A stretch of 64,000 bases of DNA, taken from JBHENC01 sp046262295. Its GTDB lineage: Bacteria > Acidobacteriota > Blastocatellia > Pyrinomonadales > Pyrinomonadaceae. Positions 16,224-24,800 of the stretch are shown in pieces. The DNA lies in NCBI GenBank assembly GCA_046262295.1, contig JBHENC010000006.1:124001-188000 (forward strand). Reading direction: 5' to 3'. Position numbers and translations under genes: made by a program. The number at the start of each line of letters is the position of its first letter. Position 1 is the stretch's first letter. The notes beneath the pieces were generated by a model, which was not told the origin of the DNA, searched no databases, and saw only the letters and a program-made list of their open reading frames with translations.

Positions 16224-17309
16224 TTAACTTGCAGGAAGTTGTTTCGTGATAATGTCACCGGCGGCGGCGCGCGGCATCCTGAAATTGACGAAAACTTGCT
16301 TGCCTTTCGCCGCAACGCTCGTGCTCCTTAAAATCGTCGCTGCCGGTTCGTCTTTTTTGAAGAGCTGACCGCCGATGAGCAGCAACCCGTAGCCTTTCGC
16401 TTTCTCTTCCGCGCGCTGTTCGGTCTCGAACTGCGTGGAGGCGATGGCGGCGATGGTCTTATCGTCTGTCGTCAAAACCAGATTCAAGGTTTGCGCGCCG
16501 TCAAGCGCGGCAAGAGCTTTGCTGGCGCTCAAGGCGCTGACAAACTTTAACGCGAAGTTGAGCAGCTTTTGATCCTGCGGCCCTCTGACGACTCTTACGC
16601 CGCTAAAAGTGCCGTCGGCATTTAACTGCGCTTCGATTTCGAGGTTGACCGGCTTGCTCAAATCAATCTCGCCCGCGTCCTTCATGCGCTTGCCTTCGGC
16701 GAGCAAATCCGTGAACGGCTTTTTGTTGATTTTCGGAAACGGCTTGACGCCGAGTGCGGCGGCCTGTTTCTCCATCGCGTCGGCCTTTTCCTTTTCGGAA
16801 GAAGGCGACGGACTCGCGTTCGGCGGTGCGGCGTTCGGCGTCGTCGCGGGCGTTGCGATAGGCGAAGCCGTCGCGGTCGCAGGCAGCGGCGACGGACTCG
16901 CATTCGGGCGCGGCGTCGGCGTGGGCTTCGGCGCAATCTCTTCTTTGTAGAGTTCGACGATCTTTGCTTCCGGGTATTCTTCGGGCGAAAGCTTGGCGGC
17001 GATTAAATTCGGATCGGTTGTGAAAAGCGCGGTCTGCGCAAAATAGCCGTCCGGGTAGCGAAACTTTCCGCCCGGATCGCTGAAGCGTAAGATTTGCACA
17101 TCGCGCGGATCAATCGCCGTGTAATCTTCGTTGACGTAGTCCGCGCCCTTGAAAGCATTGACGAGATTAAGCGCGCTGCGCACGGCGGGAATATAAACCG
17201 CAGCGGAAACCGCAATCGCGTGAAGAACAATCGAACCGACGAGAAAACGCACCAGACGCGGCCAGCCCGGTGTGCTGTTAATCTCGTAATTTGCCAGAAG
17301 TTCTGCCAT
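16224..17309 (-). CDS. TonB-like proline-rich membrane protein of unknown function
   Basis: A 361-residue protein with one N-terminal membrane anchor (RFLVGSIVLHAIAVSAAVYI, about residues 22-42), a periplasmic segment, a Pro/Thr/Ser-rich linker (about 125-170, repeated PTP, PSP, ATP) and a globular C-terminal part. In the latter, VNLEIEAQLNADGTFSGVRV followed by VRGPQDQKLLNFALKFV resembles the strand pattern of TonB C-terminal domains. The design, anchor plus stiff Pro linker plus distal domain, matches TonB-type energy transducers, yet the canonical YP motif of TonB is absent and a further 100 residues follow. It is 194 bp upstream of secA on the same strand. Role unknown; an interaction with outer-membrane receptors is only an inference. 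Confidence 0.65.
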   Translation of the reverse strand: MAELLANYEINSTPGWPRLVRFLVGSIVLHAIAVSAAVYIPAVRSALNLVNAFKGADYVNEDYTAIDPRDVQILRFSDPGGKFRYPDGYFAQTALFTTDPNLIAAKLSPEEYPEAKIVELYKEEIAPKPTPTPRPNASPSPLPATATASPIATPATTPNAAPPNASPSPSSEKEKADAMEKQAAALGVKPFPKINKKPFTDLLAEGKRMKDAGEIDLSKPVNLEIEAQLNADGTFSGVRVVRGPQDQKLLNFALKFVSALSASKALAALDGAQTLNLVLTTDDKTIAAIASTQFETEQRAEEKAKGYGLLLIGGQLFKKDEPAATILRSTSVAAKGKQVFVNFRMPRAAAGDIITKQLPAS

Positions 17310-17470
17310 TATTTTCTAAAAACCACCTTGATCGTAAACCAGCTTGCTTAGACGCACGGGATGCTTCGCGCGTTGGCGAGCAAAATGCGCCAAGCTATAA
17401 CTTAACATTTCACAGGCCGCATACTCAAAGTGCCGGAGCATTCCTGCCAAGTCTGCGATAGAATAGTTTC

Positions 17471-18391
17471 ATGCCACGTCAACGCACGCGCCGCCATCGC
17501 AAACAAACTGAAGCGGGCACACCATCGAACGAGAACGCACCGCGCAGAAAAGAGCCGATAACTTCTCGCGCGCTGCACGCGAAGCCCTCAACATCTTTAA
17601 TCCCTGAAAATCAGGGCGCGAAACGCAACGGGCGCGATGTGCGGCAATTGCTCGAAGGCATCGGCACGCCCACCCTCGCGCCGTTCGAGCCTGATCCGTT
17701 TCAACTCGAAGCCCTCGCCGCGCTCGAACACGAAGACGTGCTGGTGACCGCGCCGACGGGTTCCGGGAAAACTTGGATTGCGCGCGAAGAGATTAGAAGG
17801 CTGCTCGAACAAAATCGCCGCGCGTGGTACACCAGCCCGCTCAAGGCTCTAACGAATTCCAAGTATGTGGAGTTCGCCGAAGCGTTCGGTGCGGAGAACG
17901 TAGGCATCCTGACGGGCGATAGAAAAGAGAACGCGGACGCGCCGCTTATCATCGGGACAACGGAAATCTATCGCAATCAATTGTTCGATGCGTTGCGCGG
18001 CGGCGAAGACTTGCGCGCCGATTTAGTCGTGCTGGATGAAGCGCATTATCTGGCGGACGCGGAGCGCGGCCACGTCTGGGAAGAAGCGATTATCTTATCG
18101 CCGCGCCGTGTGCGGCTGCTGCTGCTTTCGGCGACCATCGGTAATGCGGAAGAGTTTGCTTCGTGGATTGCGGAGGTGCGCGGATTGGCGTGTCGCGTGA
18201 TACCGCGACCGGGCGCGCGTCCCGTTCCGCTTCGCGCGGCCTTTCTTTACCCGAACGGCGAACTCACCCCGCTGCTCGACGCGGGCGGCCACGTGAACCC
18301 GGACATCACACGCTTTTGCGAACGCCACGAAGCCGAACGCCGCACTCACACGCGCCCGCCCTGGCGTGGACGCGGGCAGGGAAGAAGATGA
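17471..18391 (+). CDS. Ski2-like superfamily II helicase, N-terminal half of a split gene
   Basis: A 306-residue N-terminal RecA-like domain of a DEAD/DEAH RNA helicase related to Ski2/Mtr4. After a basic, Arg-rich N-terminus (1-55) come motif I APTGSGKT (94-101), motif Ia TSPLKALTNSK, motif II DEAH (189-192) and motif III SAT (220-222). The frame ends with an Arg/Gly-rich linker (RPPWRGRGQGRR) and TGA at 18389-18391, exactly before an unrelated DUF6176 gene. The second helicase domain resumes at about 18797 in the same reading frame. Normally both halves form one protein of 850-950 residues. Whether the two pieces are made separately and assemble, or the locus is a decaying gene, cannot be decided from sequence alone; coding quality remains high. 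Confidence 0.85.
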   Translation: MPRQRTRRHRKQTEAGTPSNENAPRRKEPITSRALHAKPSTSLIPENQGAKRNGRDVRQLLEGIGTPTLAPFEPDPFQLEALAALEHEDVLVTAPTGSGKTWIAREEIRRLLEQNRRAWYTSPLKALTNSKYVEFAEAFGAENVGILTGDRKENADAPLIIGTTEIYRNQLFDALRGGEDLRADLVVLDEAHYLADAERGHVWEEAIILSPRRVRLLLLSATIGNAEEFASWIAEVRGLACRVIPRPGARPVPLRAAFLYPNGELTPLLDAGGHVNPDITRFCERHEAERRTHTRPPWRGRGQGRR

Positions 18392-18395
18392 AATA

Positions 18396-18740
18396 ATGGC
18401 GCTTGAAACAAAATGCGTAAAAATCAGATTGAAATCCGGTGCGCTTGATCGTGTCCGTGCGTGGGCGCAAACAATCAACGAACGAAGAGATGAAGCCCTG
18501 GAAACTTTGCGGGATGAAGGCGTCGTCATCGAATCCGTATTCCTCGACAGCACCGCCGACGGCGATTTCCTGATTTACTATATGAGAGCCGAAAGCTTCG
18601 ACAGAGCTGATGAGGTTGTTCAAAAATCGGTTCACGCGATTGATGCGTATCATCGTGAGTTTAAGCGGGACACCTGGATTGAACGTGAAGAATTAAAAGC
18701 GCTTATTGATTTGGATCGGATACAGGAATCAAAAACGTAG
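18396..18740 (+). CDS. DUF6176 family protein inserted in a helicase gene
   Basis: A 114-residue cytoplasmic protein of the DUF6176 type: alternating strands and helices with the family blocks VKIRLKSGALDRVRAWAQTI, RRDEALETLRDEGVVIESVF and FLIYYMRAESFDRADEVV, then HAIDAYHREFKRDTW. It is of ferredoxin-like, antibiotic-biosynthesis-monooxygenase-like appearance; no function is established. Its G+C is clearly lower and its codon use more A/T-ending than the helicase DNA on both sides. The ATG at 18396 has GGGAAGAAG 10 bases upstream; an in-frame ATG at 18366 would overlap the helicase end and is less likely. Position between two in-phase halves of one gene is best explained by insertion. Confidence 0.8.
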   Translation: MALETKCVKIRLKSGALDRVRAWAQTINERRDEALETLRDEGVVIESVFLDSTADGDFLIYYMRAESFDRADEVVQKSVHAIDAYHREFKRDTWIEREELKALIDLDRIQESKT

Positions 18741-18808
18741 AACCCTGAAATTGGAAGCACCCATTTGAAAACACAAGTCGTTAAATTTCAGATTGAAAGG
18801 CACGCTCC

Positions 18809-20689
18809 TTGAAACTTAATTTGCCGGAGATGCCGCCCGCGCAGCTTCTCGCGTCGTTGCGCGCGCATGATCTGTTGCCTGCCATCGTGTTTTTGCCGAC
18901 GCGCAGGCGTTGCGATGAAGCGGCTTCGGAGGCGGCGCTCGCGCGTCGTGACGACAAAGCGGAACGGCGCGACGCGAGGCGCGATATCGTGCGCGAGTTC
19001 TCCGCAGAGCACGCAGAGGTGCGCAATCATCGGCACTGGAACGCGGTCATAAAGGGCGGCGTCGCGGCGCATCACGCGGGACACATTCCCGCTTGGAAAC
19101 TTCTGATCGAACGCTTGATGAGCGCGGGGCTTCTCGATGCGATTTTTGCGACGGCGACGGTAGCGGCGGGCGTTGATTTTCCGGCACGGACGGTTGTGGT
19201 TTCAAACATAGACGCACGCACGGGCGGCGGTTGGCGACAGTTGACAGCTTCGGAGTTTCAGCAGATGACGGGACGCGCCGGACGACGCGGACGCGACAAC
19301 GTAGGCTTTATCGTCGCCGCGCCCGGCCAACATCAAGACCCGCAACGCATCGCGCATCTGCTTCAAGCCACGCCCGATCCTTTGCAAAGCCAATTCCGCG
19401 CGACCTATTCGACGCTGCTCAATCTGCTGGACGCCTACCAGAGTTTCGCGCAGGTGCGCGAGATCGTCGAGAAAAGTTTCGCGTATGTGGATGTCGCGCG
19501 CCGTATTGCGCGGCTTGAAAGCGAGCGCGCGGAGAGCGGGCGGCTGATTGAAAGAAAGTTGAAGGAAACGAGCTGCGCCGAACCTTTAACGGCGGCGCGC
19601 GGCCTCGAGCGATTAGCGAGTGCCCGTGCGCGGCTGCTCGAAAATTTGCCGCAGACGCGCTTTGAAGCTACTTTGCGCTGGCTCGATGAAACGATCTTGC
19701 CGGGTCGTGTCGTCGGCGTCGGCAGAAACGGGCGGCGGTTTGTTTTCGTCACGCGAAGACGCGGCGCGTATCTCTCCGGTGTCCGCGAAGACGGGCGCGT
19801 GGCTTCGATGGCGCTCGAACGCGCGGGCAGAATTTACGAAAACATTTATGCCGTGCGTGAAGATTCCGCCGAACTCGCTTTCGCAGACATACGCGCCGGA
19901 AGAAATCAGTTGCTCAATGAGCCGCGCTTGCAGGAAGCGCGCGGCACGGAAGACGACGCCGTTAAGCTACTCAACGATGCAATGGATCGGCTGACAGGCG
20001 GGCGCGGCGAAAGCGATGAAACAAACACGAACGACGAAACAAACGTATGCGCTGAAGCCTTGTGGTCTGTGATGGAAGATGCCGCCGGAATCGAGCGCGC
20101 CGAACGCGGCATCGAAAGTTTGCGCGCGGAAGTGTGGCAGCCGTTTGAGCGGCGGGCGCGCGTGCTGGATCATTTCGGTTATCTGGATTTCGCGGCAGAG
20201 CGCGTGACGGAGCGCGGCAAGTGGCTCGCGGACTTGCGCGTTGATCGCCCGCTGCTGGTCGGCGAAGCGTTAGAGGCGAAGTTGTTTGACCGGCTCGATG
20301 AAACGCGGGCGGCGGGACTCGTCGCGGCTCTCGCGGCAGACGCCGAACGCGATTACGGCGAGCTGGAGTTAAGCGATGAATTGATCGAAGTGCTGGCGCG
20401 TTTTGAGCAGGTCGCATATCGAGTTGCCACCGAAGAATGGAAACAGAACTTAGAGCCTGCGCCGGAAATAAACTTTTCGGCGGCGGCGACGGCGGCGCGT
20501 TGGGCGGGTGGCGCGGAATGGCTTGATCTGGTGCGGGAAACGCGCGCCGAAGAAGGCGATTTAGTGCGAATGCTGGCGCGCACCGGCGAATCGCTGATGC
20601 AAATTGCCGGACTACACAAGGCGCAACCGCAGGCCGCGCGAACGGCCGCCCGCGCCGCCGAAATTATTCTGCGCGAGCCGGTGCGTTGA
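18809..20689 (+). CDS. Ski2-like superfamily II helicase, C-terminal half of a split gene
   Basis: A 626-residue C-terminal part of the same helicase. It begins with the linker KLNLPEMPPAQLLASLRAHD, then motif IV region DLLPAIVFLPTRRRCDEA, VAAHHAGHIPAWKLLIE, motif V ATATVAAGVDFPART (about 115-128) and motif VI QQMTGRAGRRGRD (151-163). Beyond it lie the winged-helix/ratchet region and a helical C-terminus rich in Glu and Arg. The frame is open from 18797; the first plausible start is TTG 18809, with GAAAGG eight bases upstream, so independent translation is possible. No conserved helicase motif is missing between the halves. It ends one base before the next gene ATG, indicating an operon with the downstream lipoprotein gene. 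Confidence 0.85.
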   Translation: MKLNLPEMPPAQLLASLRAHDLLPAIVFLPTRRRCDEAASEAALARRDDKAERRDARRDIVREFSAEHAEVRNHRHWNAVIKGGVAAHHAGHIPAWKLLIERLMSAGLLDAIFATATVAAGVDFPARTVVVSNIDARTGGGWRQLTASEFQQMTGRAGRRGRDNVGFIVAAPGQHQDPQRIAHLLQATPDPLQSQFRATYSTLLNLLDAYQSFAQVREIVEKSFAYVDVARRIARLESERAESGRLIERKLKETSCAEPLTAARGLERLASARARLLENLPQTRFEATLRWLDETILPGRVVGVGRNGRRFVFVTRRRGAYLSGVREDGRVASMALERAGRIYENIYAVREDSAELAFADIRAGRNQLLNEPRLQEARGTEDDAVKLLNDAMDRLTGGRGESDETNTNDETNVCAEALWSVMEDAAGIERAERGIESLRAEVWQPFERRARVLDHFGYLDFAAERVTERGKWLADLRVDRPLLVGEALEAKLFDRLDETRAAGLVAALAADAERDYGELELSDELIEVLARFEQVAYRVATEEWKQNLEPAPEINFSAAATAARWAGGAEWLDLVRETRAEEGDLVRMLARTGESLMQIAGLHKAQPQAARTAARAAEIILREPVR

Positions 20690-20690
20690 G

Positions 20691-21446
20691 ATGAAAAGAC
20701 TGAAAAACTTCCCGCATCATTCCCGGCGACGATGCATCGGCTACGGATTCATCCTGACGATTGTCTTACTGGGAAACGCGGCGTGCGAGCGCAATGGAGT
20801 TTATCGAAATCAGCATACACAGAGTATGAGCGTAGATAAGAAAATGGCTTCTCCGATTCTTTATGTGGCGCTCGGCGATTCGACGGGCGTCGGCGTCGGC
20901 GCGCGAGACGGCGGCTACGTCGCGCGTCTCTTCACGCGCCTCAAGCACGAGCGCGAAGATGCGCGCCTGACCAATTTTTGCGTGAGCGGCGCAACCACCT
21001 CGGACGTGTTACGCACACAGCTTGCGGCGGCGATTAAAGCCCGCCCGACGTTGCTGACGCTCGGCATCGGCATCAACGATGTGACGCACGGCGCGAGCGT
21101 CGAGCAGTTTGCGCGCAACTATGAAGAGATCGTCGCGCGTTTGAAAAAAGAGACCGGCGCGCCGCTTGTCTTAACGAACATCCCGGACATCGCGCTTGCG
21201 CCCGCCGTGCCCGCCTTCGCGCGCGACGAACTGCGCCGCCGCATCAATCTCTTCAACGAACGCATCAAAGGCATCGCCGAACGCCACGATGCCCTCATCG
21301 TTGACGCCTACGGCCTCACGCGCGACATCATCGCCGCTCATCCCGAATTCTTTTCAAGCGACGGCTTTCATCCATCCGATGCGGGCTACGAATACTGGGC
21401 GAAGACGATGTGGCCTGTGGTCAAGAGTGCAACAGATGAACAATGA
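20691..21446 (+). CDS. SGNH/GDSL-type esterase lipoprotein
   Basis: A 251-residue secreted hydrolase of the SGNH superfamily. A signal peptide (about residues 16-31) ends in lipobox LGNAAC with Cys32 as the lipidation site. Block I is ALGDSTGVG with nucleophile Ser64, block II a Gly in NFCVSGATTSDVL, block III GIGINDV with its Asn, and block V DGFHPSDAGYEYW with the catalytic Asp and His. So the catalytic set is complete. ATG 20691 is one base after the helicase stop, which implies translational coupling; an upstream in-frame extension to 20604 overlaps the helicase and is rejected. Lipid, acyl-sugar or peptidoglycan esters are possible substrates. Confidence 0.87.
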   Translation: MKRLKNFPHHSRRRCIGYGFILTIVLLGNAACERNGVYRNQHTQSMSVDKKMASPILYVALGDSTGVGVGARDGGYVARLFTRLKHEREDARLTNFCVSGATTSDVLRTQLAAAIKARPTLLTLGIGINDVTHGASVEQFARNYEEIVARLKKETGAPLVLTNIPDIALAPAVPAFARDELRRRINLFNERIKGIAERHDALIVDAYGLTRDIIAAHPEFFSSDGFHPSDAGYEYWAKTMWPVVKSATDEQ

Positions 21447-21873
21447 CGGCAAAGCTTTGAGAAGCGATGCACCTCCCTGTCTCATTAACGATATGCCTTT
21501 CGCGCCTAATCGTTAGCGCGTAACGTTTTTGCGTTGCCTGAACGCCGTAGCGAAACATAAATTGCGCTGCCGGATAGCTCAATCATCGCGCGTATTTACA
21601 GCGTAAATAACGTTTGACAATTTCTTTATCGTATTATTATAATTCCCCGCTTCGCAAACTGCTGCATCTTCTGAGTGGTTTTAAGCCTCCGGGAATCATC
21701 ACCCAACATAATTTAATTGATGTCGTTCCCCTCGCGCTGTTATGACACGTCTGTTTGACGGAAAACCCTGACGCTTTTTCGCAAACAAGGTGCTCGGGAT
21801 TGCTTTACCTGAGCCGTAACTTGATCTTTATCTCTTGCTCTCACTAACCTGTATCGTTTAAGGGAAACCACCA
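21447..21873. other. 427-bp intergenic region with strong promoter
   Basis: No gene is apparent. It contains a near-perfect sigma-70 promoter at 21614-21643 and a long untranslated leader of about 220 bp before the 1895-residue protein. No terminator hairpin for the upstream lipoprotein gene is obvious. Confidence 0.6.
21614..21643 (+). promoter_or_regulatory. consensus sigma-70 promoter
   Basis: Perfect -35 TTGACA (21614-21619) and perfect -10 TATAAT (21638-21643) with an 18-bp A+T-rich spacer. Nearest downstream gene is the 1895-residue secreted protein at 21874. Confidence 0.85.
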
Positions 21874-24800
21874 ATGCCTCGCCTGATTCATTCGCGCAAC
21901 GAAAAAAACAGCTTGAAAAGATTGATCGCTTTGACTCTCGTAATATGCGGAGCGACGAGCTTACTGGCCATCTCCGCCTATACCGCCGGAAACTCGCCGC
22001 GCGCCGCCCTGACTCGCCTGAGCCTGATGCAAACGACGGGGGAGCAAACCAGTGTCCGGCAAATATCATTACCGACAAAAGATTTAGTTTTCGATTCACA
22101 TACTCAGATGATCTATGCCAGCGTGCCCAGCAGTGCGGGCGCAAACGGCAATAGCATCACGCCGATCAATCCGGCGACCGGCGCGGTCGGGACATCCGTA
22201 TTCATCGGCAGCGAGCCGGGTAAACTGGCAATCTCCGATAACGGGCAGTATCTGTACGCCGTCCTTGAGGGAGCCGTCGCCGTTCGCCGCTTCGATATTG
22301 CGGCGCAGACGAGCGGGCTACAGTTCGTTGTGCGGAATAGCTCCTCCTCGTATCAATACACCCCTTTCGATCTGGCCGTGCTGCCGGGACGCCCCGAGTC
22401 AATCGCCGTCTCCGGTGCAAATGTCGTATCCATTTATGACAACGATGTGCTACGGCCTACAACCGTTAATTCCTTTTTTAGTCCGTACCTTAAATTCTCT
22501 GCTTCCGCCAATACGCTGTATGGTGTTCCAAACAGTTCTTCCAGCCTACAAAAGATTTCCGTCAATGCTAACGGCGCGACCCTTACCAGCACCACACAAA
22601 TAGGTTCTTACGGCGACTTCCGGTTCGATAATGGCCGAATATATATGCCCACCGGACAAGTCATAGACGCTGGTTCGGGGACGCTTCTGGGCACTTTCCC
22701 TAATGTCGGCTCCGGCGCTCTGGTTGCGCCGGATTCAACCGCCGGGCGCGTTTACTTTCTGGCGAACGGCACTACTTCCGGGAGCTTGACGTTGCGCGCC
22801 TATGACATGAACACTTTCGTGCTCGTCGGCTCGACAACGATCACGGGCGTCGGCGGCACGGCGACAAGCTTAGTGCGCTGGGGCGCCAACGGTCTAGCTT
22901 TTCGTACAGGCAGCAGCTCTTATTTTGGTAGTCCTCCCGGCGATCAAATCTACTTAGTTCAAACGTCCTTAATCCCTTCAACGGAACCGGTTCCGTTGGC
23001 GACGCCAACGCCTTCGCCCGCGCCTTCGCCCACGCCGTCGCCGACCCCGGCCTCCAGCATCAGACAACTGGCGTTACCGTCGAACGATCTCGTTTTCGAT
23101 TCGAGCCGCCAGAAGATTTACGCCAGCGTGCCGAGCGTGGCGGGCAGCGGCGGCAACAGCATCACGACGATTGATCCCGCGACCGCCGCCATCGGAGCTT
23201 CCGTCTTTATCGGTAGCGAACCGAATAAACTCGCGCTGACCAGTGATTTTCGCTATCTATATACAGGGCTTGACGGAGCATCTTCCATCAGTCGTTTTGA
23301 CCTGACAAACCAGACCGCCGGGCTACAGTTTCCGCTGGGCGGCGATAACTTTAACGGCTCCCCTTCTGCTTATGATCTGGCGACGCTGCCGGGCAACCCC
23401 GAAGCGCTTGCGGTTTCCAAAAGTAGTGGTGCCATCGCCATTTATGATAACGGTGTGCCGCGCCCGACAACGACATATTACGGCGGCGGCGGCTACAATA
23501 TTGAATCTTCCGCTTCAGCTTCGACGCTTTTTGCCACAAGCTATAACGGAACGCAGAAACTCTCTGTTACCTCCAGCGGAGTCAGTGTCGCCAGCACGCT
23601 TGCGCCAAACAACTATGGGGACATACGCTATGATAATGGATTGCTCTACACTACGAGCGGAAAGGTTCTTGATGCGGAATCCGGCATTATCAAAGGAACT
23701 TTTTCCGGCATTAGCGGGAGCGGCGCTTTCAGTCCTTTGGTCGTGCCTGATTCAACTCATGGACGAGTTTTCTTTCTCACTCCGGGAGGAACAGCCAACA
23801 CCGCCGTGCTGCGCACCTTCGATCTGAATACTTTTTTACAGGTCGGCTCGCTGACTATTCCGAATGTCATAGGCAACGCGACAAGCCTTGTGAGATGGGG
23901 AACAAATGGATTGGCCTTTCGCACCAATGGCGCTTCCACTAATTATTACTCCAATATCCCTGCGACCGCTGACGGCCAGATTTTTCTGATTCAAACCGAG
24001 CTTGTTTCGCCAACCGAACCGATCACACCCGCGCCAACGCCTTCGCCGACACCAACGCCTTCGCCTTCCGCGACGGTTGACATCAGGCAGGTTGCACTGG
24101 CGACAAACGATATTGTTTACGATCCGACAAGAAATACTATTTATTCCAGCGTGCCCGGAAGCGCAAGCGGCAGGGGTAACACCATTACCCCGCTTAATCC
24201 GGATAGCGGCGTCCTCGGCACATCTGTGTTTATCGGCAGCGAGCCGAAAAAACTTTCTTTATCTGATAACGGGCAGTATCTATACGCGGGGCTTGACGGA
24301 GCCGGAGCGGTGCGCCGTTTCGATCTTGCGACGCAGACTCCCGGATTGCAGTTCTCTTTAGGCAGCGATTACAACGGCGCATTGAAGGCTTTTGACATTG
24401 CCGTGCTGCCGGGCACTCCCGGCTCAATAGCTGTTTCTAAAAGCAGCAGCTACTCTTCTTACGGAATAGCGATTTTCGACAATGACGTGCAGCGGCCTAC
24501 TGCTTCGAGCAGCTATTATTCTTATATTGAGTTCGCCGCCGCCAATACGCTTTACAGCACCACCAGTTCGTCCGAGCTGCAAAAACTATCGGTCACTTCG
24601 CAGGGCGTGACCCTTGCCAGCACAACGCGGCCTGGCGGGAGTGGCGATTTCCGCATTGCCAACGGGCGACTTTATATGCCGACCGGACAAGTTATTAATG
24701 TCCAGACGGGAATGCTCGTCGGAAAGTTCTCAGGTCTAAATTACAGTAGCTTGGTTGTCCCCGACCCGGCGCACGGGCGCGTCTATTTTCTGAACGGAAG

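Noticed and set aside
18389..18814. TGAAA direct repeat as target-site duplication of the helicase insertion
   Set aside because: TGAAA occurs at both borders (18389, 18810), but joining at these copies would put the two halves out of frame, so it is probably coincidental.
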